DNA of 64,000 bases from an uncultured Siphonobacter sp. (GTDB lineage: Bacteria; Bacteroidota; Bacteroidia; Cytophagales; Spirosomataceae): contig CAJYHS010000208.1 in assembly GCA_913774715.1 (NCBI GenBank), positions 1 to 64,000 of the forward strand, read 5' to 3'. How positions within the stretch are numbered: position 1 is the stretch's first letter; the number at the start of each line of letters is the position of its first letter. Made by a program: the position numbers and the translations under genes. The notes under the pieces are model-generated. The model saw only the letters and a program-made list of their open reading frames with translations. It did no database searches and was not told the origin of the DNA. Positions 7,573 to 18,900 of this stretch are shown here, one piece after another.

Positions 7573-10500
7573 TGTTTCAGACGCACCAACTGAGCCGCTG
7601 CTCCATTTTTGGCGAAAACTATTCCGGCTCCCTGCGGAGTTTTTAGTTCTGCTGAACGTCGTACCTGCCCCTCAATGACCAAACTCGTCTGAGCGGAAGG
7701 TACGACGTTGAATTTTTGTTGTCCCATGCCTTTTAGCACGACTCCCCGATTGGCGTCGTAACGGCCCAGTTCGGGCAGGCACTCGAAGAAATTACCCGTC
7801 AAAATCAAATCCAGTTTTCCATCCTGATCATAATCTACGCTGCTGATGCCGTAAATGGGTGAAAACTGAACTTCCCGAGGTAAAGCTTCAAAACGGAAAT
7901 TTCCCTTTCCATCATTCCAGAATACGCCCGTCCGATCTTCTACTGCCGAACGTTTGATCATTCCCTCACGGGAGCTTTCATCAAATAGGTCTTCAACCGT
8001 TTTTTCGGCGTAATCCGTAAATTTTAGGAATTTCTTTTTGATGGAAGGCACCGCTTTCTGTAAATCCTGTTTGAGTACCATCGGATAGCTTTTACCGGTT
8101 TCGGTCCAGCAATTGATGATTTGTTCCATCGTACCATTACGGTCAAAATCGTTGACGTACAACTCCGCCGGGTGTTCCGCCGAAGCATGATAGCGGTTGT
8201 TGCCACCCAAGTTACCAGCCACCAGATCAAGATCGCCATCCCCGTCGATATCCCGTACGTACAGGCGGTTCCACCACCCCGTTAATTCCGATAGCTGAGG
8301 CGACTTCGATAAGCGTTGTCCCTTTTCATTCAGGAAAATAGTAACCGGACCCCAATCCTCACTGATGATTAGATCGGGCCAAGAATCGCGGTTGACATCC
8401 GCCCATACCGCGTCGGTTACCATTCCAATTTTTGAGAATTCGGGGATGTATCGTTTGGTCATTACCTTGAACTCACCCCGACCATTATTGACGAGTAACT
8501 GACTCTGCGGCGATATGCCGTACTGTCCAGAGACCATGCGGCTGCCCACAAATAAATCCTGATCGCCATCGTGATCGAAGTCAGCCGCCGTAACACTTGA
8601 TCCGTTCAGATAAAGCAAGGGCAGTCGACGATCGCGGGTAAAAGTCCCCTTTCCATCGTTCAGGTACAGGCGGTCTTCGAGTTCAGCAGAACCGTCGATA
8701 AACTCATTACCTCCGCTTACTACGTACAAATCCTGGTCGCCGTCCTGATCCGCGTCGAAGAAGGTAGCCGCGACATCTTCGTACAGGCGTTCAGTATCGA
8801 GCATGATCAGCTCCTGACCTTTGAACGTACCATTGGCCTGTTGCACGAATAATTTTTTAGGCGAGCCGGAAGCTCCGCCGAGGTATACGTCATCCAGACC
8901 GTCTCCATTAACATCCCCTACGGCCAGCGGCGGTCCCTGCGTGGAGTACATCTGCTTGAGCAGCGGATCACGATTATAGTCTACAAATGCGTTTTCCACG
9001 TGAGTATAGTCCAGGCGGGAGGAAGCCGTTGCATCAGTGAAATAAGACGCAGGCTTTGCTTCCATTCGTGGAGTTCGGGGTTTTGATTGACGATAATCCA
9101 GAACGAGTTCCGTATCCGCTTTTGCCTTCGGGATTGCTTGCTGCTGACCATCTGGCCAAACAACCGTTACAGAATCAATTGCCGTTTCTTTTCCTAAACC
9201 AAAGACCAGTGTCAAATCCACGGAAGACTGAAAACCCCGGTTCGGCATTTGTTGCAGAAGTATCGTACGATTGGGCTGATGCACCCGAACTTTCGCTCCA
9301 ATTCCATTCCGGTTCTGCTCGGTTCCTTTCAGCTTTACGCGTAAAAAATGCTGGTGATTCCGATCACTGGCATGATTGCGGTATACTGACAAGGGTTGAT
9401 TGACATTGCTGACAATCAGATCCAGATCCCCATCATTATCCAGATCGCCGTAAGCCGATCCGTTCGAGAAGCCAGGTTCAGCCAGTCCCCATGCCTGGAC
9501 CTGGTTACTGAATTTCAGATTTCCTTCGTTACGAAAAGCATAATTGGGAATGGGCTCCGAAGGCATCTTGCTTAGAAATTCCGCAAAATTGAACCCCTGT
9601 GTCACGACTTGCTGCATGGTATTGTCGTCGGAAAAGAAGGAGATAAAATCCTGATCCGAGATGGTTTTATACAAGCCGTTAGCGACGAAAATATCCTTTT
9701 GCCCGTCATTGTCCATATCAAAAAGCAGGGCTCCCCAGCTCCAGTCGGTCGCGGCTACCCCCGCGTACTGCCCAACATCGCTGAACGTCAATTTTCCTTC
9801 CGCGTCCAAACCATTGTTCAAATGCAGCATGTTTCGCATGTACTGGTGATGGTAATCCTGACTGAGCTTGAACTGCTCCAGCTCGTAGCTTTCAAACAGC
9901 GTAGTCGTTTTTAGTCGGCGGTCAGTGCCAGGCAACATTTCCGTTACGAAAATATCCAGGCGTCCGTCGTTGTTCATGTCGGCTACGTCGGCTCCCATCG
10001 AAGACAGACTGATGTGCGGAAAAGCTTCTTTTAATGACTCCCGAAAGGTTCCGTCGTGATTGTTCAGGTATAGATAATCATGTTCGTAGAAATCATTGGA
10101 AACATAAATGTCCGGCCAATCGTCGTCGTTCACGTCCCCCACGGTGATGCCTAATCCGAACCCAATGACACTTCCATAAATTCCGGCCTTCTCCGAAATA
10201 TCCACGAACTGCGTCGTTACCGGAGCGGTATCTTTGTGAATAATCCGGTTTTCAAAAAACTTGTGACCGCCGTCGTAATCGCGTTGACTTCGCAAGTTTT
10301 TATAGCCCAATCGTCCAACCGGCATGAAACTGTTATTGAGCAGGAACATGTCCAGATCTCCATCGCGGTCATAGTCGAAAAAGGCCGCGTGCGTCGATAC
10401 CCCCCGGTCATCCAACCCATATTCTTTGGCTTTTTCGGTAAAAGTCAGGTTTCCGTTGTTGATAAACAGTTCGTTGGCCCGATCGTCATTGGGGCGGTTC

Positions 10501-10898
10501 CCTGCGTTGCAAACGTACAAATCCAGGCGACCATCTCCGTTTACATCCGCGAAGGTGGCTCCGGTACTCCAGGCATGCTTTCCTTTGATTCCAGCTTTCT
10601 CGGAAATATCCTCAAACTTGAAATTACCTTTATTCAGGTACAGCTTGTTATCGCCCATATTGGACGTTAGAAACACATCGGGAAGACTATCATTGTTGAT
10701 GTCACCGATGGCTACTCCGCCACCATTATAGAAATTCCGGTAATTGAAAATGTTCAGTTCCTTGTCGTCTTTTACTTCGTTGACGAACGTAATACCCGTT
10801 TGTTCCGCTGGGAGCGACTCAAACAGGGTTTCTTCCTGCTTCTTTCCGCACGCGGCCAAAACCAAGGCCAAGGCCGTTATCAGAATATACTGTTTCAT
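7569..10898 (-). CDS. FG-GAP/VCBS repeat lipoprotein with ASPIC/UnbV domain (copy 2)
   Basis: A 1109-residue lipoprotein (lipobox LAAC). About 13 calcium-loop repeats of the type DVNGDGRLDLYV, DYDRDGDLDMFL and DLDNDGDLDLIV run through it in two blocks, which should fold as beta-propellers. Between the blocks, around residues 530-600, is an ASPIC/UnbV domain (NRNGIGAKVRV, GFQSS, VFGLG, VVWPDGQ). No hydrolase or type IX sorting domain is visible. I chose the ATG at 10898 over a GTG at 10916 that overlaps the upstream stop; the ATG directly precedes the signal peptide. It is the last gene of the SusC-SusD-VCBS-VCBS block and probably sits at the outer membrane, in the position SusE/F-type binding lipoproteins hold elsewhere (inference). 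Confidence 0.9.
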   Translation of the reverse strand: MKQYILITALALVLAACGKKQEETLFESLPAEQTGITFVNEVKDDKELNIFNYRNFYNGGGVAIGDINNDSLPDVFLTSNMGDNKLYLNKGNFKFEDISEKAGIKGKHAWSTGATFADVNGDGRLDLYVCNAGNRPNDDRANELFINNGNLTFTEKAKEYGLDDRGVSTHAAFFDYDRDGDLDMFLLNNSFMPVGRLGYKNLRSQRDYDGGHKFFENRIIHKDTAPVTTQFVDISEKAGIYGSVIGFGLGITVGDVNDDDWPDIYVSNDFYEHDYLYLNNHDGTFRESLKEAFPHISLSSMGADVADMNNDGRLDIFVTEMLPGTDRRLKTTTLFESYELEQFKLSQDYHHQYMRNMLHLNNGLDAEGKLTFSDVGQYAGVAATDWSWGALLFDMDNDGQKDIFVANGLYKTISDQDFISFFSDDNTMQQVVTQGFNFAEFLSKMPSEPIPNYAFRNEGNLKFSNQVQAWGLAEPGFSNGSAYGDLDNDGDLDLIVSNVNQPLSVYRNHASDRNHQHFLRVKLKGTEQNRNGIGAKVRVHQPNRTILLQQMPNRGFQSSVDLTLVFGLGKETAIDSVTVVWPDGQQQAIPKAKADTELVLDYRQSKPRTPRMEAKPASYFTDATASSRLDYTHVENAFVDYNRDPLLKQMYSTQGPPLAVGDVNGDGLDDVYLGGASGSPKKLFVQQANGTFKGQELIMLDTERLYEDVAATFFDADQDGDQDLYVVSGGNEFIDGSAELEDRLYLNDGKGTFTRDRRLPLLYLNGSSVTAADFDHDGDQDLFVGSRMVSGQYGISPQSQLLVNNGRGEFKVMTKRYIPEFSKIGMVTDAVWADVNRDSWPDLIISEDWGPVTIFLNEKGQRLSKSPQLSELTGWWNRLYVRDIDGDGDLDLVAGNLGGNNRYHASAEHPAELYVNDFDRNGTMEQIINCWTETGKSYPMVLKQDLQKAVPSIKKKFLKFTDYAEKTVEDLFDESSREGMIKRSAVEDRTGVFWNDGKGNFRFEALPREVQFSPIYGISSVDYDQDGKLDLILTGNFFECLPELGRYDANRGVVLKGMGQQKFNVVPSAQTSLVIEGQVRRSAELKTPQGAGIVFAKNGAAAQLVRLKH

Positions 10899-10912
10899 GG
10901 GGTATAGGGAAT

Positions 10913-13900
10913 TCACTGAATGGGGTGCGTATGGGTTTGAAATACCAAGAGCCGATCATTATTCCGGCTGACCAGCCAGCGGGTGCCCGCTGCCGTTCGA
11001 AGGGCCTGTATATCCCGGATTTCGCCGGTTACCGAAAACCCAGAAAAAGGTCCCGGGCTAGGTCGGAAGTTACCTTTGCCATCGTTGAGTAATACCAGGC
11101 CGGGGTTTGCATTGTACTGGCCCTGAGCAGGATTAACGCTGTAGAGGTTTCCACCTGCTAGCACATCCAGCGTACCATTACTATCTACATCGCCAATCGC
11201 AAAAGCGTAGATTTTTGACCACTGGGCCGAAGCTGGCAGTTCGTGAATGACAAACCGAAGACCACCTTTGTTCTCCAGCCATACGGAACTGTAACGATTG
11301 ATTTCGAATTCAGTCGCTCCGTTCAACTCGCCTTTATTGAAGATATCTTCTACGGTTTTTCCGGCAAAATCGGCATAGGTAGTAAATTTCTTGTTGATGA
11401 CCGAAGGAAGCTGTTTGCCGAGTTCATCCTTGCCCGCCAGGGGATAGTATGAGCCAGACTGATCTTCATAAGCCAGAATTTGTTCTGCCTGTCCATTCGA
11501 GTCAATGTCTTTGACCCACATTTTCAAATGGTTGGATCCCTTTCGGCGAAGACGGCTATTCAGACCCAAGTTACCCAGCACGGCATCTTCCCGCCCGTCT
11601 TTGTTCAGGTCAGCCCAGACCATACGACTCCAGAATCCCTTCATACGCGTGGACTCAGTACCATCAGCTTCCTCCAAACGCATGGGTTTGCGGCTAAATT
11701 TCCCTCCTTTTTGCACAAAAAGTTGCGGCTCCATCCAATCTCCAATGACTAGTAGATCGGGGTTCTGATCTCCGTCAAAGTCGTTCCAGTGGGCATCCGT
11801 CAGTAAGCCTGCCAAACGTAGTTCAGGAGCTAGTCGATCCGTTTGGTCCTGGAAATTACCCTTGCCATCGTTGACGAGCAGGAAAGACCGAGGCGGTTTA
11901 CCGTAGGCATAAGCCGTCACCCGGCCCGAAACAAACAAATCCAGATCCCCGTCTTTATCGAAGTCGGTTGGGTATACGCCCGACTTGTTTTCCAGCATTT
12001 TAGGTAATGCCGTAATGCGTTTGGTAAAGGAGCCTTTGCCGTCGTTAAAGTATAATAGATCCTGTAACTGGTCCATTTCGCCATAGTATTCATTCCCACC
12101 AGCGACGACGTATAAATCCAGATCACCATCCCCATCGGCATCAAAAAACGTAGCAGCTACGTGTTCAGCCGTCGAATCAGCGTCGAATCCGGACTGCGAA
12201 CTACGGACAAGTTGGCCGTCGGGTTTCTGCAAAAACAACTGGCCTACCTTGAATTTGGATCCAGGGATATAGACATCTTCCAGCCCATCCCCGTTCACGT
12301 CACCCTTGGCCAGCCGCGGTCCTTCCGTCGAAAGCTGAAAAGGCATCAAGGGTTCGCGACTAAAGTCAAAATAATCCTTATTCTCCTGATGGGTATAGGT
12401 AATCGGATTAGGCTGTACCTCTTCCAGAACTGGCCTTTGGCTAGTAATCCACCAGGAAGTAACAGGCTGTTCTTTAGCATCGGTATATTGAACGGTCAGC
12501 GTCTGATCGGCTTTTACATGGCGGAGGGTCTGCGATTTCCCATCTGACCAGATTACTAATACGCTATCAATAGACGTTTGCTTTCCAATGCCAAAAGTCA
12601 ATAGAGGCTCCACCGATGATTCAAAGCCCCGCACCGGGCTATTCTGCTGATAAAAAAGTTGGGTACTGTCTTTCAGTAACACCTTTGCTCCCACCCCCAG
12701 AACATTGGCTTTATCACCTATAAAATTCACTTTCAGGTAATGGTTACCCAACGTTTGCCGAGCATTGTTTCGATACACGCCCGCTGCCTCGTTAATGGCA
12801 TTACTTACTAAATCCAAGTCACCATCATTGTCCAGATCGGCATAAATAGCTCCATTGTTAATATTCTCTTTTTCAAATCCCCAGTCTTTCGAGCGGTCCC
12901 TGAACGTAAAATCGAAGGGTCCTTTCGCGATACCTTGATAGAGGTAATTGTGCGTTTTTCCCTCGGGCATGTGAGTAATGGATTTTCGGACCACCTCTTT
13001 CACTCGCTTGTCCAAAGCCGCATATACCGAATCCTGAAACACATACTTGATGTAATCCATGTTGTTGGGTCGCCGGACAATGCCGTTAGTAATGAAGACG
13101 TCCTTCACTCCATCACCATCGTAGTCAGCCCAGAGCGGTGCCCAGCTCCAGTCGGTAGCGGCCATGCCGAGTTGAGCGGCAAGGTCCACAAACCGTTTAC
13201 CCTGTAAATTCAGTTGCAAACAATTGCGGGCGTATTGGTAATGGTACCCGAAACTGAGTTTGAACGAAAAGACGTCGAATGGATCTTCTCCCGCCGATGA
13301 TTTTTCAACGGTTTCATCTTCGGGATACATATCCAGCGTCATGACATCCAGCCAACCATCATTGTTGATGTCGGCCATGTCGTTCCCCATCGAGAAGCGG
13401 CTGGTATGTGCAAAAACCTCTTTTAGCTTTTCGGTAAAGGTGCCGTTTCCATTATTATGGTAGTAGTAATCGTCTTCATGAAAATCGTTGGAAACGTAAA
13501 TATCTTCCCAGCCGTCGTTATCCAGATCGCCTACGGCAATTCCAAGACCATAACCCATCGGAGCTCCGTAGATACCCGCTTTTTCGGATACATTTACGAA
13601 TAAGGGTTTAGTCTGAGTGCCTTTATCAATGAGTTTATTTTCAAACAGGTAATCCCCTGCTTCGTTATCCCGTAAAAACCGGGCATTCACGTTATTATAG
13701 GAAATGGCTTTATGAATGGCGTGATTAAGCAAATAACAATCCAGATCACCATCGTGATCATAGTCAAAAAAGGCTGCCTGCGTTGAAAACCCCGTAAAAT
13801 CCAGTCCGTACTCTGCTGCTTTTTCTGTAAAAGTTCCGTCTTGATTGTTGATGTAAAGTTCGTTTGAGCCTTCCAGCCCCCGGTAATTGCCTACAGCACA

Positions 13901-14311
13901 CACATAAATGTCCAGCCAACCATCGCCGTTAACATCGACCATACTTACACCCGTCTGCCAGTCGGCAAAGCCGCCTACGCCCGCCTGTTCGGTAATATCT
14001 TCAAATTTCCAATTTCCTTTATTGAGGTATAATTTATTCTTGCCACGGTTACTGACAAAGTATACGTCCGTCAGACCATCTTTATTAATGTCACCCGCCG
14101 CTACCCCTCCTCCATTGTAGAAATACAGATATTCTACAATGTTCAGACTGTCATCATCCAGAACGCTATTCTGGAATGTAATACCTGTTTGAGTGGAATC
14201 TAACGTTTCAAATAGGGGTTTTTCATCGGAAGACGTACAAGCGGTCAAGCCCAGCAAGAAGCCGATTACGATACTGGTTCCTTTCAGGAATACGCGAAAC
14301 AAATAATGCAT
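10913..14311 (-). CDS. FG-GAP/VCBS repeat lipoprotein with ASPIC/UnbV domain (copy 1)
   Basis: A 1132-residue lipoprotein (lipobox LTAC) homologous along its whole length to the next gene. Both begin with a matching 'PLFETL/TLFESL ... QTGITF ... YNGGGVA' stretch and carry about 13 DxNxDG calcium loops in the same order. A UnbV-type segment (NVLGVGAKVLL, GFESS, TFGIG, VIWSDGK) lies near residues 535-605. The two genes arose by tandem duplication and have diverged considerably. The gene is 86 bases past susD, with only an imperfect hairpin between them, and 14 bases before copy 2, so it is presumably co-transcribed with SusC/SusD. Confidence 0.9.
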   Translation of the reverse strand: MHYLFRVFLKGTSIVIGFLLGLTACTSSDEKPLFETLDSTQTGITFQNSVLDDDSLNIVEYLYFYNGGGVAAGDINKDGLTDVYFVSNRGKNKLYLNKGNWKFEDITEQAGVGGFADWQTGVSMVDVNGDGWLDIYVCAVGNYRGLEGSNELYINNQDGTFTEKAAEYGLDFTGFSTQAAFFDYDHDGDLDCYLLNHAIHKAISYNNVNARFLRDNEAGDYLFENKLIDKGTQTKPLFVNVSEKAGIYGAPMGYGLGIAVGDLDNDGWEDIYVSNDFHEDDYYYHNNGNGTFTEKLKEVFAHTSRFSMGNDMADINNDGWLDVMTLDMYPEDETVEKSSAGEDPFDVFSFKLSFGYHYQYARNCLQLNLQGKRFVDLAAQLGMAATDWSWAPLWADYDGDGVKDVFITNGIVRRPNNMDYIKYVFQDSVYAALDKRVKEVVRKSITHMPEGKTHNYLYQGIAKGPFDFTFRDRSKDWGFEKENINNGAIYADLDNDGDLDLVSNAINEAAGVYRNNARQTLGNHYLKVNFIGDKANVLGVGAKVLLKDSTQLFYQQNSPVRGFESSVEPLLTFGIGKQTSIDSVLVIWSDGKSQTLRHVKADQTLTVQYTDAKEQPVTSWWITSQRPVLEEVQPNPITYTHQENKDYFDFSREPLMPFQLSTEGPRLAKGDVNGDGLEDVYIPGSKFKVGQLFLQKPDGQLVRSSQSGFDADSTAEHVAATFFDADGDGDLDLYVVAGGNEYYGEMDQLQDLLYFNDGKGSFTKRITALPKMLENKSGVYPTDFDKDGDLDLFVSGRVTAYAYGKPPRSFLLVNDGKGNFQDQTDRLAPELRLAGLLTDAHWNDFDGDQNPDLLVIGDWMEPQLFVQKGGKFSRKPMRLEEADGTESTRMKGFWSRMVWADLNKDGREDAVLGNLGLNSRLRRKGSNHLKMWVKDIDSNGQAEQILAYEDQSGSYYPLAGKDELGKQLPSVINKKFTTYADFAGKTVEDIFNKGELNGATEFEINRYSSVWLENKGGLRFVIHELPASAQWSKIYAFAIGDVDSNGTLDVLAGGNLYSVNPAQGQYNANPGLVLLNDGKGNFRPSPGPFSGFSVTGEIRDIQALRTAAGTRWLVSRNNDRLLVFQTHTHPIQ

Positions 14312-14342
14312 TGACTTCTGTTTTACTTAGGCTAGTATCAAC

Positions 14343-14376
14343 ACAGGCCCCTTCCCAATGCTGGAAAGGAGCCTGT
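14343..14376 (-). terminator. Imperfect intercistronic hairpin between susD and VCBS copy 1
   Basis: ACAGGC / GCCTGT closes a longer imperfect stem (CCCTTCC opposite GGAAAGGA). There is no T-run. It may be an RNA-processing or attenuation point that sets SusCD and VCBS levels apart (inference). Confidence 0.45.
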
Positions 14377-14397
14377 TGCAAAGAAAAAGATCAATGG

Positions 14398-15918
14398 TTA
14401 GTTATAACCAGGATTCTGTTTCAAGTTGGGGTTACTCGAAATCTGTACCGATGGAATCGGCATCAGATTATACTTGGAATCCGTCACAGGTTTGAATTGC
14501 CAGGCTTTCTGAGTGAAAGATTTGAAACGAATCAAATCAGTACGACGACGACCTTCGAAGGCAAACTCCCGTCCGTACTCTTTCAGCAAGTTGTCCAACG
14601 TTAGATCAGCCGTAGTAAAATCAGATACTCCTGCCCGATTGCGTACCTGGTTGATGTAAGGTAAAGCTTCGGCTGCTTTCCCTAAACGAACCAGTGCTTC
14701 AGCTTTAGCCATCAACACAGATGAATAGCGGAAGATGGGAAAGTCGTTATCCTGGCTAGTAACCAGGTTTCCAGTTTGAATTTCAAACTTTTGGAAACGT
14801 ACCCCCTGATAAGCTAAGGCTCGTTCCAAAGCACTGATTTCCGGCGTAAAGTTTACATCATGCCGTAAGCCATCTACGCGGTCATCATACTGAACTACCT
14901 TGCCATCTGAACCCGTCTGCGGACCTGCCAGCCACATCTTTTTGCGAGCATCCTGATCGCTGAACGTTGAGTAAAAATCTGCGTAGGTACAGTATCCATT
15001 CCAGGGGCTATTAGCTAATCCATACTTCTGTTGCAGAGCATAGTGTAGCGTACGTAATTGGAAAGTGTTACCGGTAGCGAACGTTTTATCATAAGGAATT
15101 ACGAAGATGTTTTCACGCATTGACCCGTTCTTGTCATTATTGACGGCAAAATTGTCCAGGAAATTAGACGTCAATGAATACAGTTTCGAGTTAATGACTG
15201 AATCGCATTCGGCAGATGCTTCCGTCCACCGGGGCGTACCCGTGAATACCTCTGCATTCAGATACACGTGAGCGAGCAAAGCGTGTCCGGCCCCCCGGGA
15301 CATTCGTCCATACATGGCTATACTACTCTCGTTACGCATCTGAGGAATCGCCTCCTTGAGCTCCTTTACGATGAAATTATACACATCCACTCGTGGACTT
15401 TGGGCCGGATTACCGGCGGGCGAGTCTTCAGTCAGAATGGGTACATTCCCGAAAAGATCCACTAAATAGTAGTAATTCAAGGCTCGAATGGCCCGTAATT
15501 CAGCAATGGTCGTTTGTTTGCTTGCTAGTGAAGAAGCTTTCAACGTAGCGACATTGATGTTTACGTTGGCAATACTACGATAGAATGCCTCCCAGGCTCC
15601 ATTGATGTTTGTTGGAATCAAAGGCGTAAACTGATGTTTAGCCAGTTGCTGCCAACGTCCATCATCGTACCAGTCAGGCCCCCGCGTCGGTACTACGACT
15701 TCGTCCGTAGTCGTTTCCTGTAATACGAAGGGGTCATCGACGAAAGATCGTAAGGTTCCATACGAAGAGCCAATCACCGAATTCAGATCCGACTCAGTAG
15801 CAGGAAACGTTCCCGCGTCAGCTTGGTCGTACACCGTAGAATCCAGATTAGTACAGGACTGATTGAATACCATCAATCCCGTTAGTCCGAGTCCGTATAA
15901 AATTTTAAGCGTTTTCAT
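14398..15918 (-). CDS. RagB/SusD family nutrient-binding lipoprotein
   Basis: A 506-residue SusD-type lipoprotein with lipobox NQSC (Cys22). It has the helical TPR-like scaffold (TIAELRAIRALNYYYLVDLFGNVPIL, cut here to its recognisable core ALNYYYLVDLFGNVP) and the usual C-terminal ending with PIPSVQISSNPNLKQNPGYN. SusD proteins cap the paired SusC barrel and deliver ligand to it. The gene is 72 bases after its partner susC and precedes two VCBS lipoprotein genes. The substrate cannot be predicted; the block contains no glycosidase. Confidence 0.93.
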   Translation of the reverse strand: MKTLKILYGLGLTGLMVFNQSCTNLDSTVYDQADAGTFPATESDLNSVIGSSYGTLRSFVDDPFVLQETTTDEVVVPTRGPDWYDDGRWQQLAKHQFTPLIPTNINGAWEAFYRSIANVNINVATLKASSLASKQTTIAELRAIRALNYYYLVDLFGNVPILTEDSPAGNPAQSPRVDVYNFIVKELKEAIPQMRNESSIAMYGRMSRGAGHALLAHVYLNAEVFTGTPRWTEASAECDSVINSKLYSLTSNFLDNFAVNNDKNGSMRENIFVIPYDKTFATGNTFQLRTLHYALQQKYGLANSPWNGYCTYADFYSTFSDQDARKKMWLAGPQTGSDGKVVQYDDRVDGLRHDVNFTPEISALERALAYQGVRFQKFEIQTGNLVTSQDNDFPIFRYSSVLMAKAEALVRLGKAAEALPYINQVRNRAGVSDFTTADLTLDNLLKEYGREFAFEGRRRTDLIRFKSFTQKAWQFKPVTDSKYNLMPIPSVQISSNPNLKQNPGYN

Positions 15919-15990
15919 AAGAAAGTATCGTATTCTAAATAAGCCTAAAGCTTATAACTGATTGCTTATATAATGAAAGTACTCTATAGG

Positions 15991-18900
15991 CTAGAACGTC
16001 AGTGAAACACCTGCCACTAACGTACGTGCTCGGGGGTAATAGGAAATAGGATCAACTCCCGGCGACAGGTTTACTGCCCGGTTATCATCGCTGATGGATC
16101 CGTATTGGCTCCGCGAATCACCCGTACGCACCTCAGGATCAGCACCACGATATTTCGTAAACACGAAAATGTTTTGACCTGACAGGTAGACTTGAGCATT
16201 TTGCAGAACCTTCTTCATTCCCGGAATCCGGTATCCTAAGCGGAAGTTATCCAATCGAACAAAAGAAGCATTTTCTAACCACAAATCAGACCAAGCCGAA
16301 GAAACTCCCTTGCCAATACCGGTTGAAAATGCATCCTTCAGCAAGTTCTCGCCAGGGAATCGGTTGGGGTTTGCAAAGTAGATGTACATTCCATTTGCCA
16401 CTTTCTGGCCTACACTTCCACGGAAGAAAAAGGACAGATCCCAGTTCTTGTAGGTAAAGTTGTTTTGCCAGCCAAAAGTTAACTTCGGTTGAGCATTGCC
16501 CAGGTACGTACGGTCTGCACCTGCGGGTTGCGTTCCCCCACCTCCAAAATCCTGATAGATGTACTCGCCTTTGTCGTTGAAGCCCGTTACGCGAGGACCG
16601 TAGAACGTACCAATTGCATACCCTTCCTGTAGTACGATAGGAGAAGCAATTCCTCCTTGACCACTACCAAATCCGCCATATAAAATGGGGTTATTGGTAT
16701 TGTATTGGAATAGGGCATTGCTTAACGAAATGATTTTGTTAGTATTATGAGCCAGGTTCAATGAGGTACGCCACTCAAAATCTTTCGTGCTGACGGCCTG
16801 ATAGTCCAGCGACAACTCAATTCCTTTGTTGGATACCCGGCCTACGTTTGCCAGTACGTTATTCGTTACGGCTGTTAGTTGCTGCGAACCATATTTAGAG
16901 CCAATTGCAACCGGGTAATTGAATAATAAGTCACGCGTGTCTTTGTAATAAACTTCCACTGATCCCGTCAAACGGCCCTTCATTAATCCAAAGTCCAAAC
17001 CGATATTGGTCATCGCTGAAGTTTCCCATTTTAGATCTGGGTTCGCATTTTGTGAATAAAAATACGCTGTCTGGAAACCACCGTTGGTAAAGTAAGACCC
17101 TTGCGAACCGTACAACATACGAGCGGCATAATCGGCGATACCATCCTGGTTACCCGTCACCCCGTACCCAGCCCGCAATTTCAGGTCGCTAAATACATTC
17201 CCACTTTTAATAAAATCCTCTTCGATCAAACGCCATCCTGCCGATACCGAAGGAAACCAACCCCAACGATTGTTTACCCCGAACCGAGAAGAACCATCCC
17301 GACGGATATTCGCAGTCAAGAGGTATTTCTCGTTGTATGAATAGTTGATACGACCAATCAAACCTACCAAGATAGCTTCAGACTTGTAGGAATTCACCTG
17401 CCGGTTAGTTGAACCATCAGCGTTACTATTTCCAGCTCCCAGGTTATTGTAGCCAAAGGCATCAGGGAAGTTTGAGTTTTCTGCACCAAATCCTTCATTA
17501 CTCACTTTCTGATAAGTATGACCCAACAGAACACTAAAATTGTGCTTATCAATAGTATTGGTATAGTTAACAGTACTTTCAATCAGGCGATCCAGCACTT
17601 CCTGGGTTTCACGGCGACCTCTTGAAATACTATTGCCACTACCCCGGAAATAGCTGGGAATGAAAAAGCCATAGAGATAGTCAAATGTACTTTGCGAAGC
17701 ATTTACCCCTACTTTTAATCCTTTCACGATTTCGTAGCTAGCTTTAGCATTCAACAACGTCTGGCGTTCTTTTCCTTGATTAGTCAACTGCACGAGACGA
17801 GCTAGTGGATTTTCTACTTCAAACTGGCCCTGGGGCTGGTTGAAGGTTCCGTCAGCGTTGTAAATCGGTTGTGTTGGGTTAAAACGCACTGCCGAACGCA
17901 GGGCTCCATAATCAACGAATTTTTTGTTATTCGTCTGATGTGAAAGTAAAAGCTGAATTTCCAGACGATCGTCTAAAGCTTTCTGTACCATGTTCAACCG
18001 AGCATTGATCCGGTTAAAACCTGAGTTTTTTACGATACCTGGCTGATCCAAATAAATAAGCGAACCACGATAACTAAATTTCTCAGCTCCTCCACTAACG
18101 GCAACTGAGTGATTTTGCGTCCATGAAGTCTGCGTTACCTGATCAATCCAGTTCGTAGAAGATCCGTAATCTTGGCCAGTAATGTTTTGTTCAACTAATT
18201 TAGCCCGGAACTCGTCTGGCGTCAGGAAACCAGGACGGCGAACTTCTTTACCCATGGAGATGTATCCACTGTATTCGACCGAAGTACGACCTGCCGTTCC
18301 TTTTTTAGTAGTAACAATGATTACCCCGTTCGCTCCCCGTGAACCGTAAATGGCGGCAGCAGAGGCATCTTTTAGTACGTCAACCGACTGAATATCTTCG
18401 GGAGCCACACTATTCAACGGAGCTCCTGCTACGCCGTCAATTACAATGAGAGGCTCTGAGTTAGCCGAAAGAGAAGACGTTCCGCGTAAACGAATGGTTG
18501 GGCGGTTATTCGTTGGATCACTGTTTGGAGCACTGATTACCAGGCCCGATACTTTTCCTTGTACAGCCTGTAAAGGGTTGTTAAGTACCCCGGCGTTGAA
18601 ATCCTTAGCCGTAACGGTTGCTGTAGCTCCGGTTACGTCCGCTTTCCGCTGTGTACCATAGCCTACTACAACTACTTCCGAAAGGGCTTGTGAATTAGGC
18701 TGTAAGATTACGTTAAGAGTGGTTTGGTTCGTAATGTCAATTTCCTGGGAAATCATACCTACGGAAGTAAAACGAAGTTTAGAACCAGAGGTAACGCTAA
18801 TCTTATACGTACCGTCTGCTGTCGTTTGTGTACCTGTAGAAGTGCCCACTACTAAAACGCTCACTCCAGGCAAATCGCTCCCATCTTCCGCTGAAGTAAC

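Noticed and set aside
9609-10670. Several open frames opposite the VCBS genes
   Set aside because: They mirror the repetitive DxNxDG codons and have no independent support.
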